Source of the DNA: an uncultured Sedimentitalea sp.
Lineage (GTDB): Bacteria > Pseudomonadota > Alphaproteobacteria > Rhodobacterales > Rhodobacteraceae
Direction: 5' to 3'
Assembly (NCBI GenBank): GCA_947504115.1
Contig: CANNGH010000003.1
Coordinates: forward strand, 1-64,000
Length of the DNA: 64,000 bases
Part shown: one piece after another, positions 39,665 to 47,739 of the stretch
Layout: each line of letters begins with the position of its first letter
How positions within the stretch are numbered: position 1 is the first letter of the stretch
Notes under the pieces: model-generated
Told to the model about the DNA's origin: nothing
Databases searched by the model: none
Seen by the model: the letters and a program-made list of their open reading frames with translations, nothing else
Made by a program: the position numbers and the translations under genes

Positions 39665-40326
39665 GGCATTACGGCGCGGGTCATGTGGCGTTTGCGGCCA
39701 TACCCCTCGCAGCGGGTCACGGCGAAACCGGCGTTTTCCAGCCCCCGGCGCACGAAACCGGCGGCGGTATAGGTCGCCGCTGTGCCGCCCGGAACGGTGT
39801 GGCGCGCGACCTCGGCCAAAAGATCGGGCTGCCACAATTCGGGGTTCTTCGCGGGCGCGAACCCGTCGAGAAACCAGGCATCCGCGCGCCCGGTCCAGCC
39901 GGGCAAGGTGGCACGCGCATCGCCCTCGATCACGGTCAGCTCCATGCCGTCGAACTCGTATCTGCCGCCCGATCCGGTCCAGCGCGACACCAGCGCGTCC
40001 TCCAGCGGCGCGAGATCGGGAAAGGCCGCGAGCGCGCGGGCCATGTCATCGCGCGCCATTGGATAGGCCTCGAAGCTGGTGAAGGAAAGCCGACCGGGAC
40101 TCCCCGCCGCCTTCCAGGCTGCCAGTGTCGTCAGGAAATTCAACCCGGTGCCGAACCCCAGTTCGGCGACGGCGAACCCGTCGCGGAACCGCGCGGGCAG
40201 ATCGTTGCCCGCCAGAAACACATGGCGCGTTTCCTCCAGCCCTCCGGCAAGGCTGAAATACGGGTCATCGAACCGGGTCGATACCGGCACGCTGCCATCG
40301 CGCCATTGCAGTTCCGGCTGCCGCAT
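39661..40326 (-). CDS. mnmD: tRNA 5-methylaminomethyl-2-thiouridine methyltransferase, stand-alone
   Basis: This matches only the methyltransferase half of MnmC: 221 residues with the start block WRDGSVPVSTRFDDPYFS, the SAM motif ELGFGTGLNF (55-64) and WFLDGFAPAKNPELWQPDL. It should methylate nm5s2U34 to mnm5s2U34 in tRNA wobble positions. I chose the ATG at 40326 (AGAG upstream); 40335 is possible. The FAD half expected in enterobacterial MnmC is absent, and a divergent FAD enzyme gene begins 69 bases away. Confidence 0.9.
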   Translation of the reverse strand: MRQPELQWRDGSVPVSTRFDDPYFSLAGGLEETRHVFLAGNDLPARFRDGFAVAELGFGTGLNFLTTLAAWKAAGSPGRLSFTSFEAYPMARDDMARALAAFPDLAPLEDALVSRWTGSGGRYEFDGMELTVIEGDARATLPGWTGRADAWFLDGFAPAKNPELWQPDLLAEVARHTVPGGTAATYTAAGFVRRGLENAGFAVTRCEGYGRKRHMTRAVMP

Positions 40327-40395
40327 GGAAAACATCTCTTGATCGTCGCATCCCAGCATTTGGCGCGACACTGAAGAAAGGCGGCACGCTTGGCA

Positions 40396-41433
40396 ATGGC
40401 CGACGTCACCATACGCGGCGCGGGCATCTTCGGCCTGTCCATCGCCTGGGCCTGCGCCCGACGCGGCGCGAAGGTGCGGGTGATCGACCCGCATGGTCCC
40501 GGCGCCGGTGCCAGCGGCGGCATCCTCGGCGCGCTGGCCCCGCATGTGCCCGACCAGTGGATCGCCAAGAAGGCGTTTCAGTTCGAAAGCCTGCTGATGG
40601 CCGAACCCTTCTGGGCCGACGTCGCGGCGACCGGCGGTCTCTCACCCGGCTATGGCCGCACAGGGCGCATTCAACCGATCGCGGACGCAGCGGCGCTGGC
40701 CCTGGCCCGCGAGCGGGCCGAATATGCCCGCACCCTGTGGCAAGGTCGGGCCGAGTGGAGTGTGCTGCCGGTTGCCGATCTCGGGCCGTGGGCGCCCCCC
40801 TCTCCGACCGGGTATGTCGTGCGGGACACACTGAGCGCGCGGATCCATCCCCGCCGCGCCTGCGCCGCGCTGGTCGCGGCGCTCGGGGTCATGGGGGTGT
40901 CGGTGCAATCCGAGGCGCCCGATGCCGGGCGGGTGATTTGGGCCACCGGCTTGGCCGATCTGGAGCGGATCAGCGCGCATTTCGGCCGGACCTTCGGCAA
41001 TGGCGTCAAGGGTCAGGCGGCGCTGCTGCATTACGATGCCGGGCCAGACCAGCCGCAGCTTTTTGTCGATGAGTTGCACCTGATCCCGCATGACGACGGC
41101 ACATTGGCCGTCGGTTCGACCAGCGAGCGGTATTGGGACGAGGCCGACACGACCGATGCGCGGCTCGACGATGTGATCGAGCGCGCCATTACCGCCCTGC
41201 CCTTGCTGCATGGTGCGCCGGTGATCGAACGTTGGGCCGGGGTGCGACCGCGTTCGCGCAGCCGCGCGCCGGTGCTGGGGGCGCATCCGCTGCTGGACGG
41301 CCAGTTCATCGCCAATGGCGGCTTCAAGATCGGATTCGGAATGGCACCGAAGATCGCGCAAGTCATGGCCGATCTGGTGCTTGAAGATGTCGATGCGATC
41401 CCCGACGATTTTCGCGCCGGGGCATCGCTATAG
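40396..41433 (+). CDS. FAD-dependent oxidoreductase, DAO family
   Basis: A D-amino-acid-oxidase-type flavoenzyme of about 345 residues with the FAD motif RGAGIFGLSIAWACARRGAKVRVID near the N-terminus and the closing motif IANGGFKIGFGMAP. It could supply the MnmC1 activity (oxidative removal of carboxymethyl from cmnm5U), given its position opposite mnmD, or act as a glycine/sarcosine-type oxidase. ATG 40396 has its AGG 14 bases away; a TTG at 40390 has better spacing. Confidence 0.85.
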   Translation: MADVTIRGAGIFGLSIAWACARRGAKVRVIDPHGPGAGASGGILGALAPHVPDQWIAKKAFQFESLLMAEPFWADVAATGGLSPGYGRTGRIQPIADAAALALARERAEYARTLWQGRAEWSVLPVADLGPWAPPSPTGYVVRDTLSARIHPRRACAALVAALGVMGVSVQSEAPDAGRVIWATGLADLERISAHFGRTFGNGVKGQAALLHYDAGPDQPQLFVDELHLIPHDDGTLAVGSTSERYWDEADTTDARLDDVIERAITALPLLHGAPVIERWAGVRPRSRSRAPVLGAHPLLDGQFIANGGFKIGFGMAPKIAQVMADLVLEDVDAIPDDFRAGASL

Positions 41434-41434
41434 C

Positions 41435-41461
41435 GACAGGATGCGACTTGCGCATCCTGTC
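41435..41461. terminator. Bidirectional hairpin between convergent genes
   Basis: GACAGGATGCG (41435-41445) and CGCATCCTGTC (41451-41461) make a perfect 11-bp stem with a 5-base loop, 1 base after the flavoenzyme stop and 9 bases before the OmpA-lipoprotein stop. No U-tract follows on either strand, so termination may need Rho or rely on the long stem. Confidence 0.75.
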
Positions 41462-41470
41462 AAACACCGA

Positions 41471-42127
41471 TCAGCGGGGAATGATGACGATCTCCACACG
41501 CCGGTTGCGCGCCTTGCCCTCGGGCGTGAGGTTGGACGCCACCGGCTGGCTTTCGCCCCGGCCCAGCGTCACGATCCGGTTATAGGGCACACCACCCTGC
41601 GCCAGAACGCTGGCCACGGCACTGGCGCGGCGTTCGGACAGGTCCTGATTGTAGGACGCGGCACCGGTGCTGTCGGTATGGCCGATGACCTGAACATCCG
41701 AGTTCGGATAGCGCTGCAAGTGCGTGGCGACGCGGCGCAGATCGGCCTGCAACGCGGGACGCACGGCAAAGCTGTCGGTGGCAAAGGTGATGTCCTGCGG
41801 CAGCGACACGACAAGCTGCGTGCCGGTATTGGTGATGGTGATGCCATCGCTTGCCAGTTGATTGCGCAGTTCGGCGGCCTGCTTGTCCAGCTGGTTACCG
41901 ATCAGACCGCCCGCCGCCGCACCGGCGGCCGCGCCGATCAGCAGATCGCCCTTTTCGCCACCCGTCGCCGCCGACAACCCGGTTCCGACCAGCGCCCCCA
42001 TCAACGCGCCTGACTTGGCCTGCCGGTTGGGATCGTTGGAGATGCTGCCCAGGGAGCCGGGTTCGGTGCAGGCGCCAAGGAAAAAGGCGCAGCCAAGAGC
42101 GGCAAAAGCGGTGGTTTTGAGGGTCAT
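41471..42127 (-). CDS. OmpA-domain lipoprotein with glycine zipper
   Basis: A 218-residue lipoprotein: signal MTLKTTAFAALGCAFFLGAC with lipobox LGAC. Then a glycine-zipper segment (GALMGALVGTGL to AAAGAAAGGLIGNQL, about 41-80), then an OmpA peptidoglycan-binding domain (about 105-215) with VIGHTDSTGAASYNQDLSERRA and GRGESQPVASN. It resembles YiaD/Pal-like outer-membrane lipoproteins that tether the membrane to peptidoglycan. Confidence 0.9.
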   Translation of the reverse strand: MTLKTTAFAALGCAFFLGACTEPGSLGSISNDPNRQAKSGALMGALVGTGLSAATGGEKGDLLIGAAAGAAAGGLIGNQLDKQAAELRNQLASDGITITNTGTQLVVSLPQDITFATDSFAVRPALQADLRRVATHLQRYPNSDVQVIGHTDSTGAASYNQDLSERRASAVASVLAQGGVPYNRIVTLGRGESQPVASNLTPEGKARNRRVEIVIIPR

Positions 42128-42246
42128 GGTAATATCAGCCTTCTGTTTCGGTCCCGTGATCCGGGCGTTATCGCGCCCTTATAGCACATGTGCCGGGCCA
42201 ACGCTCAAGGGACGATGTCGTTCCGGTCGGCGAAACGCTGCGCATG

Positions 42247-43119
42247 TCAGGCGTCAAGCCGCGCGGCCTCCCATGCCAGCATGGCGCGCTTGACCGGCAA
42301 CCCCCAGTGATAGCCGCCGAGGCCGCCGGATTTGCGCAGGGCGCGGTGGCAGGGAATCAGCCAGCTTACCGGGTTGCGCCCCACCGCCGTGCCGACGGCG
42401 CGCACCGCGCGGGGATGGCCGATGGCTTGCGCGATTTCGGAATAGGTCGTCACCTGCCCCGAAGGGATGGCCAGCAGCGCCTCCCACACCTTGATCTGGA
42501 ACGGGGCGCCGATCAGGTGCAGCCGTGTCTCGCCCTGCTGGCGGAATGCAGCCTGTACCCAAGGGGCGACGGCATCGGGTTCCTCGATGAATTCCGCCTC
42601 GGGCCAGCGCCCGGTCAGGTCGGCCCAGACATCTTCGCGGGTGCTTTCGGCGGCAAAGCCGATGCCGCACAGGCCCCGATCGGTGGCCATGACCAGCGCC
42701 GCGCCGAAGGGGCTGTCGATCCAGCCGTAACGGATTTGCAGCCCCGCCCCCTTGCGCGCGAATTCGCCGGGGCTCATCGCCTCCCAGCGCAGGAACAAAT
42801 CGTGCAGCCGCCCGCTGCCCGACAGGCCGACCGCATGGCTGGCGTCCAGCGTGGTGAACCGTTCCTGCAACAGCGTCTTGGCATGGCCCAGCGTCAGATA
42901 TTGCTGGTAGCGCTTGGGCGACACGCCGACCCATGCCGAGAACAGGCGCTGGAAATGCGCCGCGCTCATCCCCATGCGTGATGCCAGTTCCTCCAGCGTC
43001 AGATCCGCGCCGCCCGCATCGATCAGGTCGATGGCGCGGCGCATGACGCCGTAATGATAGGTCTCGGTTGGCGTCGGCTGGCCGAGTTCGCAGGTCATGG
43101 CGGTATCCTCATGGCTCAT
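42247..43119 (-). CDS. ada: Ada-like AraC-HTH/methylated-DNA methyltransferase fusion
   Basis: A 290-residue fusion of an AraC-type HTH (about 20-110; GMSAAHFQRLFSAWVGVSPKRYQQ) and an alkyltransferase domain with the active Cys in WLIPCHRAL. It removes methyl groups from O6-methylguanine in DNA. Unlike E. coli Ada it lacks the N-terminal zinc methyl-phosphotriester domain, so methylation-dependent activation by that route is not expected. Start 43119 gives MSHEDTAMTCEL; an internal ATG at residue 8 is also possible. Confidence 0.9.
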   Translation of the reverse strand: MSHEDTAMTCELGQPTPTETYHYGVMRRAIDLIDAGGADLTLEELASRMGMSAAHFQRLFSAWVGVSPKRYQQYLTLGHAKTLLQERFTTLDASHAVGLSGSGRLHDLFLRWEAMSPGEFARKGAGLQIRYGWIDSPFGAALVMATDRGLCGIGFAAESTREDVWADLTGRWPEAEFIEEPDAVAPWVQAAFRQQGETRLHLIGAPFQIKVWEALLAIPSGQVTTYSEIAQAIGHPRAVRAVGTAVGRNPVSWLIPCHRALRKSGGLGGYHWGLPVKRAMLAWEAARLDA

Positions 43120-43261
43120 ACATCCATCCTATCGCATCCGCATCGGTGCTTGCGACCCGGTTCTTGCGCAACCGGCGGTGTGGCGCGTCAGTATATCACA
43201 TATCATTCCCGGAATATTTCGGCGCAATGTAGCGGATCGCAAACCCGAACAGGAGTTTCCC

Positions 43262-43693
43262 ATGCGCAAGTCATTCACCGCCCTCGCCCTCGCCGTTGGT
43301 CTCGCCACGCCCGCTCTGGCGGATGATCCCGACAGCCTCGTCACCGTCGTGACATCGGATCAGCCGCAGGTGCAATTGATGTCGATGGTGCTGACGCATG
43401 CCGCCATCGACAAGGGCCATGCCGCCCGTATCCTGCTCTGCGGTGCCGGCGGCGACATCGCGCTGGCCGAGGCTCCCGAGAGCGCCACCGCCCCGCAACC
43501 GCCCAGGGATGCCAGCCCGCAAGGCCTGCTGAAGGCAGCCATCGACAAGGGCGCGACGGTCGAGGTCTGCGCCATCTACCTGCCCGGCAAAGGCGCCGAT
43601 GAATCGGTGCTGATGGAGGGCGTCGGCGTCGCCCAGCCCCCCGCCATGGCCGAGGCGATGACCGCCGAAGACACCGTCGTCTGGTCATTCTGA
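43262..43693 (+). CDS. Secreted DsrE-like protein
   Basis: A 143-residue protein with a clear signal peptide MRKSFTALALAVGLATPALA. The mature part resembles the DsrE/DsrF-like fold: VTVVTSDQPQVQLMSMVLTHAA, ARILLCGAGGDIAL and AAIDKGATVEVCAIYLPG, with conserved-position cysteines in LLCG and VEVC. DsrE family members handle sulfur; a periplasmic version could bind or carry sulfane sulfur, but this is inference. GGAG precedes the ATG at a good distance. Confidence 0.78.
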   Translation: MRKSFTALALAVGLATPALADDPDSLVTVVTSDQPQVQLMSMVLTHAAIDKGHAARILLCGAGGDIALAEAPESATAPQPPRDASPQGLLKAAIDKGATVEVCAIYLPGKGADESVLMEGVGVAQPPAMAEAMTAEDTVVWSF

Positions 43694-43700
43694 CACCGGC

Positions 43701-43723
43701 GGGACCGGCCAGGCGCCGGTCCC
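43701..43723 (+). terminator. Hairpin terminator after the DsrE-like gene
   Basis: GGGACCGGC (43701-43709), a 5-base loop and GCCGGTCCC (43715-43723) make a perfect 9-bp stem 7 bases after the stop codon; only TT follows, so the U-tract is poor. Confidence 0.7.
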
Positions 43724-43759
43724 TTGCCCTGCGGCCCAAGTGCGGGCATAGCTGCACCC

Positions 43760-44404
43760 ATGGCCAAACAGCTCGATTATCACACGATCCGCGAAATCTT
43801 CGACCGCTTCCATGCGGCCGAGCCCGAACCCAAGGGCGAGCTGGAGCATGTCAACGCCTATACCCTGCTGGTCGCCGTTGCCCTGTCGGCGCAGGCCACC
43901 GATGTGGGCGTGAACAAGGCCACGCGCGCCCTGTTCGAAATCGCGGACACGCCGCAGAAGATGCTGGATCTCGGCATCGACGGGCTGACCGCGCATATCA
44001 GGACCATCGGGCTCTACCGCCAGAAGGCGAAGAACGTCATCCGACTCAGCGAAATCCTGGTCGAGGATTACGGCGGCGAGGTGCCCAATTCCCGCGCCGC
44101 GCTGAACGCGCTGCCGGGCGTCGGGCGCAAGACGGCCAATGTGGTGCTGAACATGTGGTGGCGCTATCCGGCGCAGGCGGTCGATACGCATATCTTCCGC
44201 GTCGCCAACCGCACCGGTATCGCGCCCGGCAAGGACGTGGTCGCCGTCGAGCGCGCGATCGAGGACAACATACCCGTCGATTACCAGCAGCACGCGCATC
44301 ACTGGCTGATCCTGCACGGGCGCTATGTCTGCAAGGCGCGCAAGCCGATGTGCCCGACCTGCCTGATCCGCGATCTCTGCCCATACGAGGACAAGTCCCT
44401 ATGA
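43760..44404 (+). CDS. nth: Endonuclease III
   Basis: A base-excision-repair glycosylase/AP lyase for oxidised pyrimidines (214 residues). The helix-hairpin-helix LPGVGRKTANVV holds catalytic Lys124, Asp142 is in VDTHIFR, and the [4Fe-4S] ligands are Cys191, Cys198, Cys201 and Cys207 with the usual 6-2-5 spacing. The ATG at 43760 matches the family start. Its stop overlaps the next start codon (ATGA). Confidence 0.96.
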   Translation: MAKQLDYHTIREIFDRFHAAEPEPKGELEHVNAYTLLVAVALSAQATDVGVNKATRALFEIADTPQKMLDLGIDGLTAHIRTIGLYRQKAKNVIRLSEILVEDYGGEVPNSRAALNALPGVGRKTANVVLNMWWRYPAQAVDTHIFRVANRTGIAPGKDVVAVERAIEDNIPVDYQQHAHHWLILHGRYVCKARKPMCPTCLIRDLCPYEDKSL

Positions 44405-45393
44405 AGACCTATCAGCTTGTCGGGATCGGAAACGCCGTCGTCGACATGATCGCGCAGTCCGACGACGAATTCCTGTCGCGCATGGGCATCGAGAAAGGCG
44501 TCATGCAACTGATCGAACGCGACCGCGCCGAACAGCTTCACGGCGCGATGAACGGCCATGTGCAGACGCCGGGCGGATCGGTTGCCAACACCATCGCGGG
44601 CGCCGGGGCGCTGGGGCTGGAAACCGCGTTCATCGGGCGGGTCAGGGACGACGATCTGGGACATTTCTACGCCGACGCGATGAACGAATCCGGAATCGAT
44701 TTCGTCAACCCGCCGGTAAAGGACGGCGAACTGCCGACCTCGCGGTCGATGATCTTCGTCTCGCCCGATGGCGAACGCTCGATGAACACATATCTGGGGA
44801 TTTCCTCGGAACTCGGCTCCGACGACGTCTCCAACGCGGTCGCCAAGCGCGCGCAGATCATGTTTCTCGAAGGCTACCTGTTCGACAAGGACAAGAGCAA
44901 GGCGGCGTTCCTCGGCGCCGCCCGGAACTGCCGTGCGGGCGGCGGCAAGACCGGCATCGCCATCTCCGATCCGTTCTGCGTCGATCGCCACCGCGCCGAT
45001 TTCCTGTCGCTGATCGAGAACGACATGGATTTCGTGATCGGGAACGAGGCCGAGATCCGCGCACTCTACCGCAACGACGACCTCGACGCCGATCTGCGAC
45101 AGGTCGGCGCCATCTGCCCGCTGGTGGTCTGCACCCGCTCCGGCGACGGGGTCACGATCCTGTCAGAGGGCACCCGAATCGACGTGCCTGTGGAAAAGGT
45201 CACGCCGGTCGATGCCACCGGGGCGGGCGATCAGTTCGCCGCCGGGTTCCTGTTCGGGCTGGCGACGGGGCGCGATCTGGACACCTGCGCGCGCATCGGC
45301 ACGCTGTGCGCGCGCGAAGTCATCTCCCATGTCGGTCCCCGACCGGAAACCGATATGCGCGCGGTGCTGCGCGATCATGGCCTGCTGGATTGA
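44401..45393 (+). CDS. PfkB-family kinase, adenosine kinase-like
   Basis: A ribokinase-fold sugar or nucleoside kinase of 330 residues with GIGNAVVDMIAQ at the N-terminus, PGGSVANTIAGAGALG as substrate motif, and the catalytic PVDATGAGDQFAAGFL containing the GAGD anion hole and base. This subgroup is commonly annotated adenosine kinase in Rhodobacteraceae, but the substrate is unproven. It is coupled to nth by ATGA and followed 3 bases later by a GNAT gene. Confidence 0.88.
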   Translation: MKTYQLVGIGNAVVDMIAQSDDEFLSRMGIEKGVMQLIERDRAEQLHGAMNGHVQTPGGSVANTIAGAGALGLETAFIGRVRDDDLGHFYADAMNESGIDFVNPPVKDGELPTSRSMIFVSPDGERSMNTYLGISSELGSDDVSNAVAKRAQIMFLEGYLFDKDKSKAAFLGAARNCRAGGGKTGIAISDPFCVDRHRADFLSLIENDMDFVIGNEAEIRALYRNDDLDADLRQVGAICPLVVCTRSGDGVTILSEGTRIDVPVEKVTPVDATGAGDQFAAGFLFGLATGRDLDTCARIGTLCAREVISHVGPRPETDMRAVLRDHGLLD

Positions 45394-45396
45394 GAA

Positions 45397-45990
45397 ATGC
45401 TGGCGGACGGATTTCACGACATCCCCCAAGGCAAGGTGGCGGCGGTGGTCACGCATCTCGAAATGCGCGCGCCGCCCCCGCCGCGCCCGGCTCCGATCGA
45501 TCCTGACATCCGGCGCGCGACCCATCCCCAGATCGACTGGTATCGCGCCCTGTTCCGCCGCGTCGGCGGACATGACTGGCTGTGGTTCTCCCGCCTGAAC
45601 CTCGACGATTCCGCGCTGCGCGCCATCATTTCCGACCCGGATGTCGAAATCTGGACCATCCGCCATCGCGGCGCGGATGAAGGCCTTCTCGAACTCGATT
45701 TCCGCCAAACCGGCGCCTGCGAACTCGCCTTCCTGGCGTTAACCCCGGCGCTGTCCGGCACCGGCGCGGGCCGCGCCCTGATGAACCGCGCCATCGCGCG
45801 CGCCTGGGCTCGCCCGATCACGCGGTTTCACGTCCATACCTGCACACTCGATTCTCCCGCCGCGCTGGATTTCTACCGTCGCAGCGGCTTCACCCCGATC
45901 CGCCAGCAGATCGAGATCGCGGACGATCCGCGCCTGACCGGCAAACTCCCCCTCGACGCCGGCGCCCATGTGCCGCTCTTCGAGCCGTGA
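45397..45990 (+). CDS. GNAT-family N-acetyltransferase
   Basis: A 197-residue protein with a Pro-rich N-terminal stretch (RAPPPPRPAPIDPDI) and a GNAT core. The acetyl-CoA loop is LTPALSGTGAGRALMNRAIA, a slight variant of the Q/RxxGxG/A signature, followed by SPAALDFYRRSGF. The substrate is unknown. It forms an operon with nth and the kinase gene. Confidence 0.85.
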   Translation: MLADGFHDIPQGKVAAVVTHLEMRAPPPPRPAPIDPDIRRATHPQIDWYRALFRRVGGHDWLWFSRLNLDDSALRAIISDPDVEIWTIRHRGADEGLLELDFRQTGACELAFLALTPALSGTGAGRALMNRAIARAWARPITRFHVHTCTLDSPAALDFYRRSGFTPIRQQIEIADDPRLTGKLPLDAGAHVPLFEP

Positions 45991-46004
45991 ATGCACTCCA
46001 TCTT

Positions 46005-46054
46005 TCCAATTCCCCGAAATACCCCCGCCGGAGGCATGTCAGGCGAAGCCTGAC
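46005..46054 (-). repeat. REP-like hairpin element, copy 3 (inverted)
   Basis: Read on the minus strand, the hairpin GTCAGGC/GCCTGAC (46038-46054, 3-base loop) precedes a CCGCCGGCGGGGGTATTT-like block and a GGAAAGATGG tail near 46005. The order and motif match the elements at 1111 and 35807. It lies between the convergent GNAT and rppH genes. Confidence 0.55.
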
Positions 46055-46064
46055 CATAAGGGAC

Positions 46065-46562
46065 TCATCGCCCCTTGCCACCCAGAACGCCGGAAAACTC
46101 GGCCAGCACACGCTCGTAAACTGCGCGCTTGAAGGGCACGATCTGCGCCACAAGATCATCGACATCCTGCCAGCGCCAGCAGGTGAATTCGGGATTTTCG
46201 GTCTCGATATCGATCTGCGCGTCCCGGCCCAGAAACCGCATCAGGAACCATTTCTGTTCCTGACCGCGAAATCGCCCGCCCCAGATATTGGGTACCAGCG
46301 CAAGCGGCAGGTCATAGGGCAGCCAGCCCGCCGTTTCTGCCAGCACTTCGACCAGGTCGCGCGTGACCCCCGTTTCCTCCCGCAATTCGCGCAAGGCCGC
46401 ATCACCCGGTTCCTCGCCCGCATCGACGCCGCCCTGCGGCATCTGCCAGGCTTCGGTGTCACGGTCCCGCCGTTGACCGACGAACACCTTGCCGTCGCCA
46501 TTCATCAGCATCACGCCCACACAGCGGCGATAGGGCAGGTTCGCAATCTCGTCCGGTGTCAT
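46065..46562 (-). CDS. rppH: RNA 5'-pyrophosphohydrolase
   Basis: A Nudix hydrolase of 165 residues that converts 5'-triphosphate or diphosphate RNA ends to monophosphate and so starts mRNA decay. The Nudix box spans residues 44-66 ([21 protein letters not shown]). The WQMPQGG and KWFLMRF blocks are typical of RppH. The ATG at 46562 gives [19 protein letters not shown]. Confidence 0.93.
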   Translation of the reverse strand: MTPDEIANLPYRRCVGVMLMNGDGKVFVGQRRDRDTEAWQMPQGGVDAGEEPGDAALRELREETGVTRDLVEVLAETAGWLPYDLPLALVPNIWGGRFRGQEQKWFLMRFLGRDAQIDIETENPEFTCWRWQDVDDLVAQIVPFKRAVYERVLAEFSGVLGGKGR

Positions 46563-46820
46563 CGCGGCGTTCCTTTGCTGGTTCGTTGCCGCATCGCAAA
46601 TGAAACGCGGCTTGCGAACGGGTATAGCCAAATTCGGGCGGGCAACGCCATCGCCGACGATCCCCAATCTGCGCCCTGAACATCCAGACCGCCTCGGCCG
46701 CCGTTTCCACAGCGGCCACGATTCAGCGGAAAACCCCTGTATCATCGCAACCGCGCCGCGTTTCTGCCCAGATTGACCCTGATACCGCCAGACAGATTTG
46801 ATTGTCCCGGATGGCATGCG

Positions 46821-47726
46821 ATGGACCGACTGACCGAAATGGAGGCGTTCGCCAATGTGGTGGATCAAGGCGGCTTTACCGATGCGGCCAGAAAGATGGG
46901 TATCTCGAAATCCGCGGTCTCGAAACATGTCGCCAGCCTCGAGGCGCGGCTGGGCGCGCGATTGCTCAACCGCACCACCCGCCGTGTCAGCCCGACCGAA
47001 ATCGGACTGGCCTATTACGACCGCGCGCGCCGGGTATTGAACGAGGCGGGCGCGGCGGATGCGATGGTGACCTCGATGCAGTCCGCGCCCACCGGCCTGC
47101 TGCGCATCAGCGCACCGCCCGATTTCGCGAGCAGGCACCTGTCACCGATCCTGTCGGAATTCTTCGCCGATTACCCCGACATCACGATGAGCATGGTGCT
47201 CGACAATCGCTATGTCGAACTGATTTCCGAAGGCTTCGACATGGCTCTGCGCATCGGCGATCTGGCCGACAGCACCCTGCGGGCGCGCAAGCTGACCGAA
47301 ACGACGAAACGGATGATCGCCGCGCCTGCCTATTTCGAAAAATACGGCCGACCCGGACGGATCGACGATCTCAACAACCACAAACTGCTGCATTACCATG
47401 CGCAATCCACCGGCAACTTCTGGAAACTGACCGCGCCTTCGGGGGAAAAGCGGCAGGTGCGAAGCACCGCCCTGCTCAGCGTGAATGACGGGCGGTCGTT
47501 GTTGAATGCGGCAATCTCGGGGCTTGGCATCGCCTATCTGCCGGGCTTTCTCTATGCCGATGCGATGCGGCAGGGGCTGGTCGAGGACGCGATGCCGTCG
47601 CTGCCGATGGACCGGCACGGCATTTACGCGGTCTATCCGCCGGGGCGGTTCACCCAGCCCAAGGTGCGCGCGTTCATCGACTTTCTGGCCGCCACCTTCG
47701 CCGACAAGGGATCGGAGGATTGGTGA
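46821..47726 (+). CDS. LysR-family transcriptional regulator
   Basis: A 301-residue regulator with an N-terminal winged HTH (1-60; [25 protein letters not shown]) and a periplasmic-binding-like effector domain. The CrgA/DmlR-like subgroup is suggested by [20 protein letters not shown] and the conserved [12 protein letters not shown]. No target gene is divergent within 250 bases except rppH. The ligand is unknown. Confidence 0.9.
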   Translation: MDRLTEMEAFANVVDQGGFTDAARKMGISKSAVSKHVASLEARLGARLLNRTTRRVSPTEIGLAYYDRARRVLNEAGAADAMVTSMQSAPTGLLRISAPPDFASRHLSPILSEFFADYPDITMSMVLDNRYVELISEGFDMALRIGDLADSTLRARKLTETTKRMIAAPAYFEKYGRPGRIDDLNNHKLLHYHAQSTGNFWKLTAPSGEKRQVRSTALLSVNDGRSLLNAAISGLGIAYLPGFLYADAMRQGLVEDAMPSLPMDRHGIYAVYPPGRFTQPKVRAFIDFLAATFADKGSEDW

Positions 47727-47739
47727 AACGCGCTGGCGC

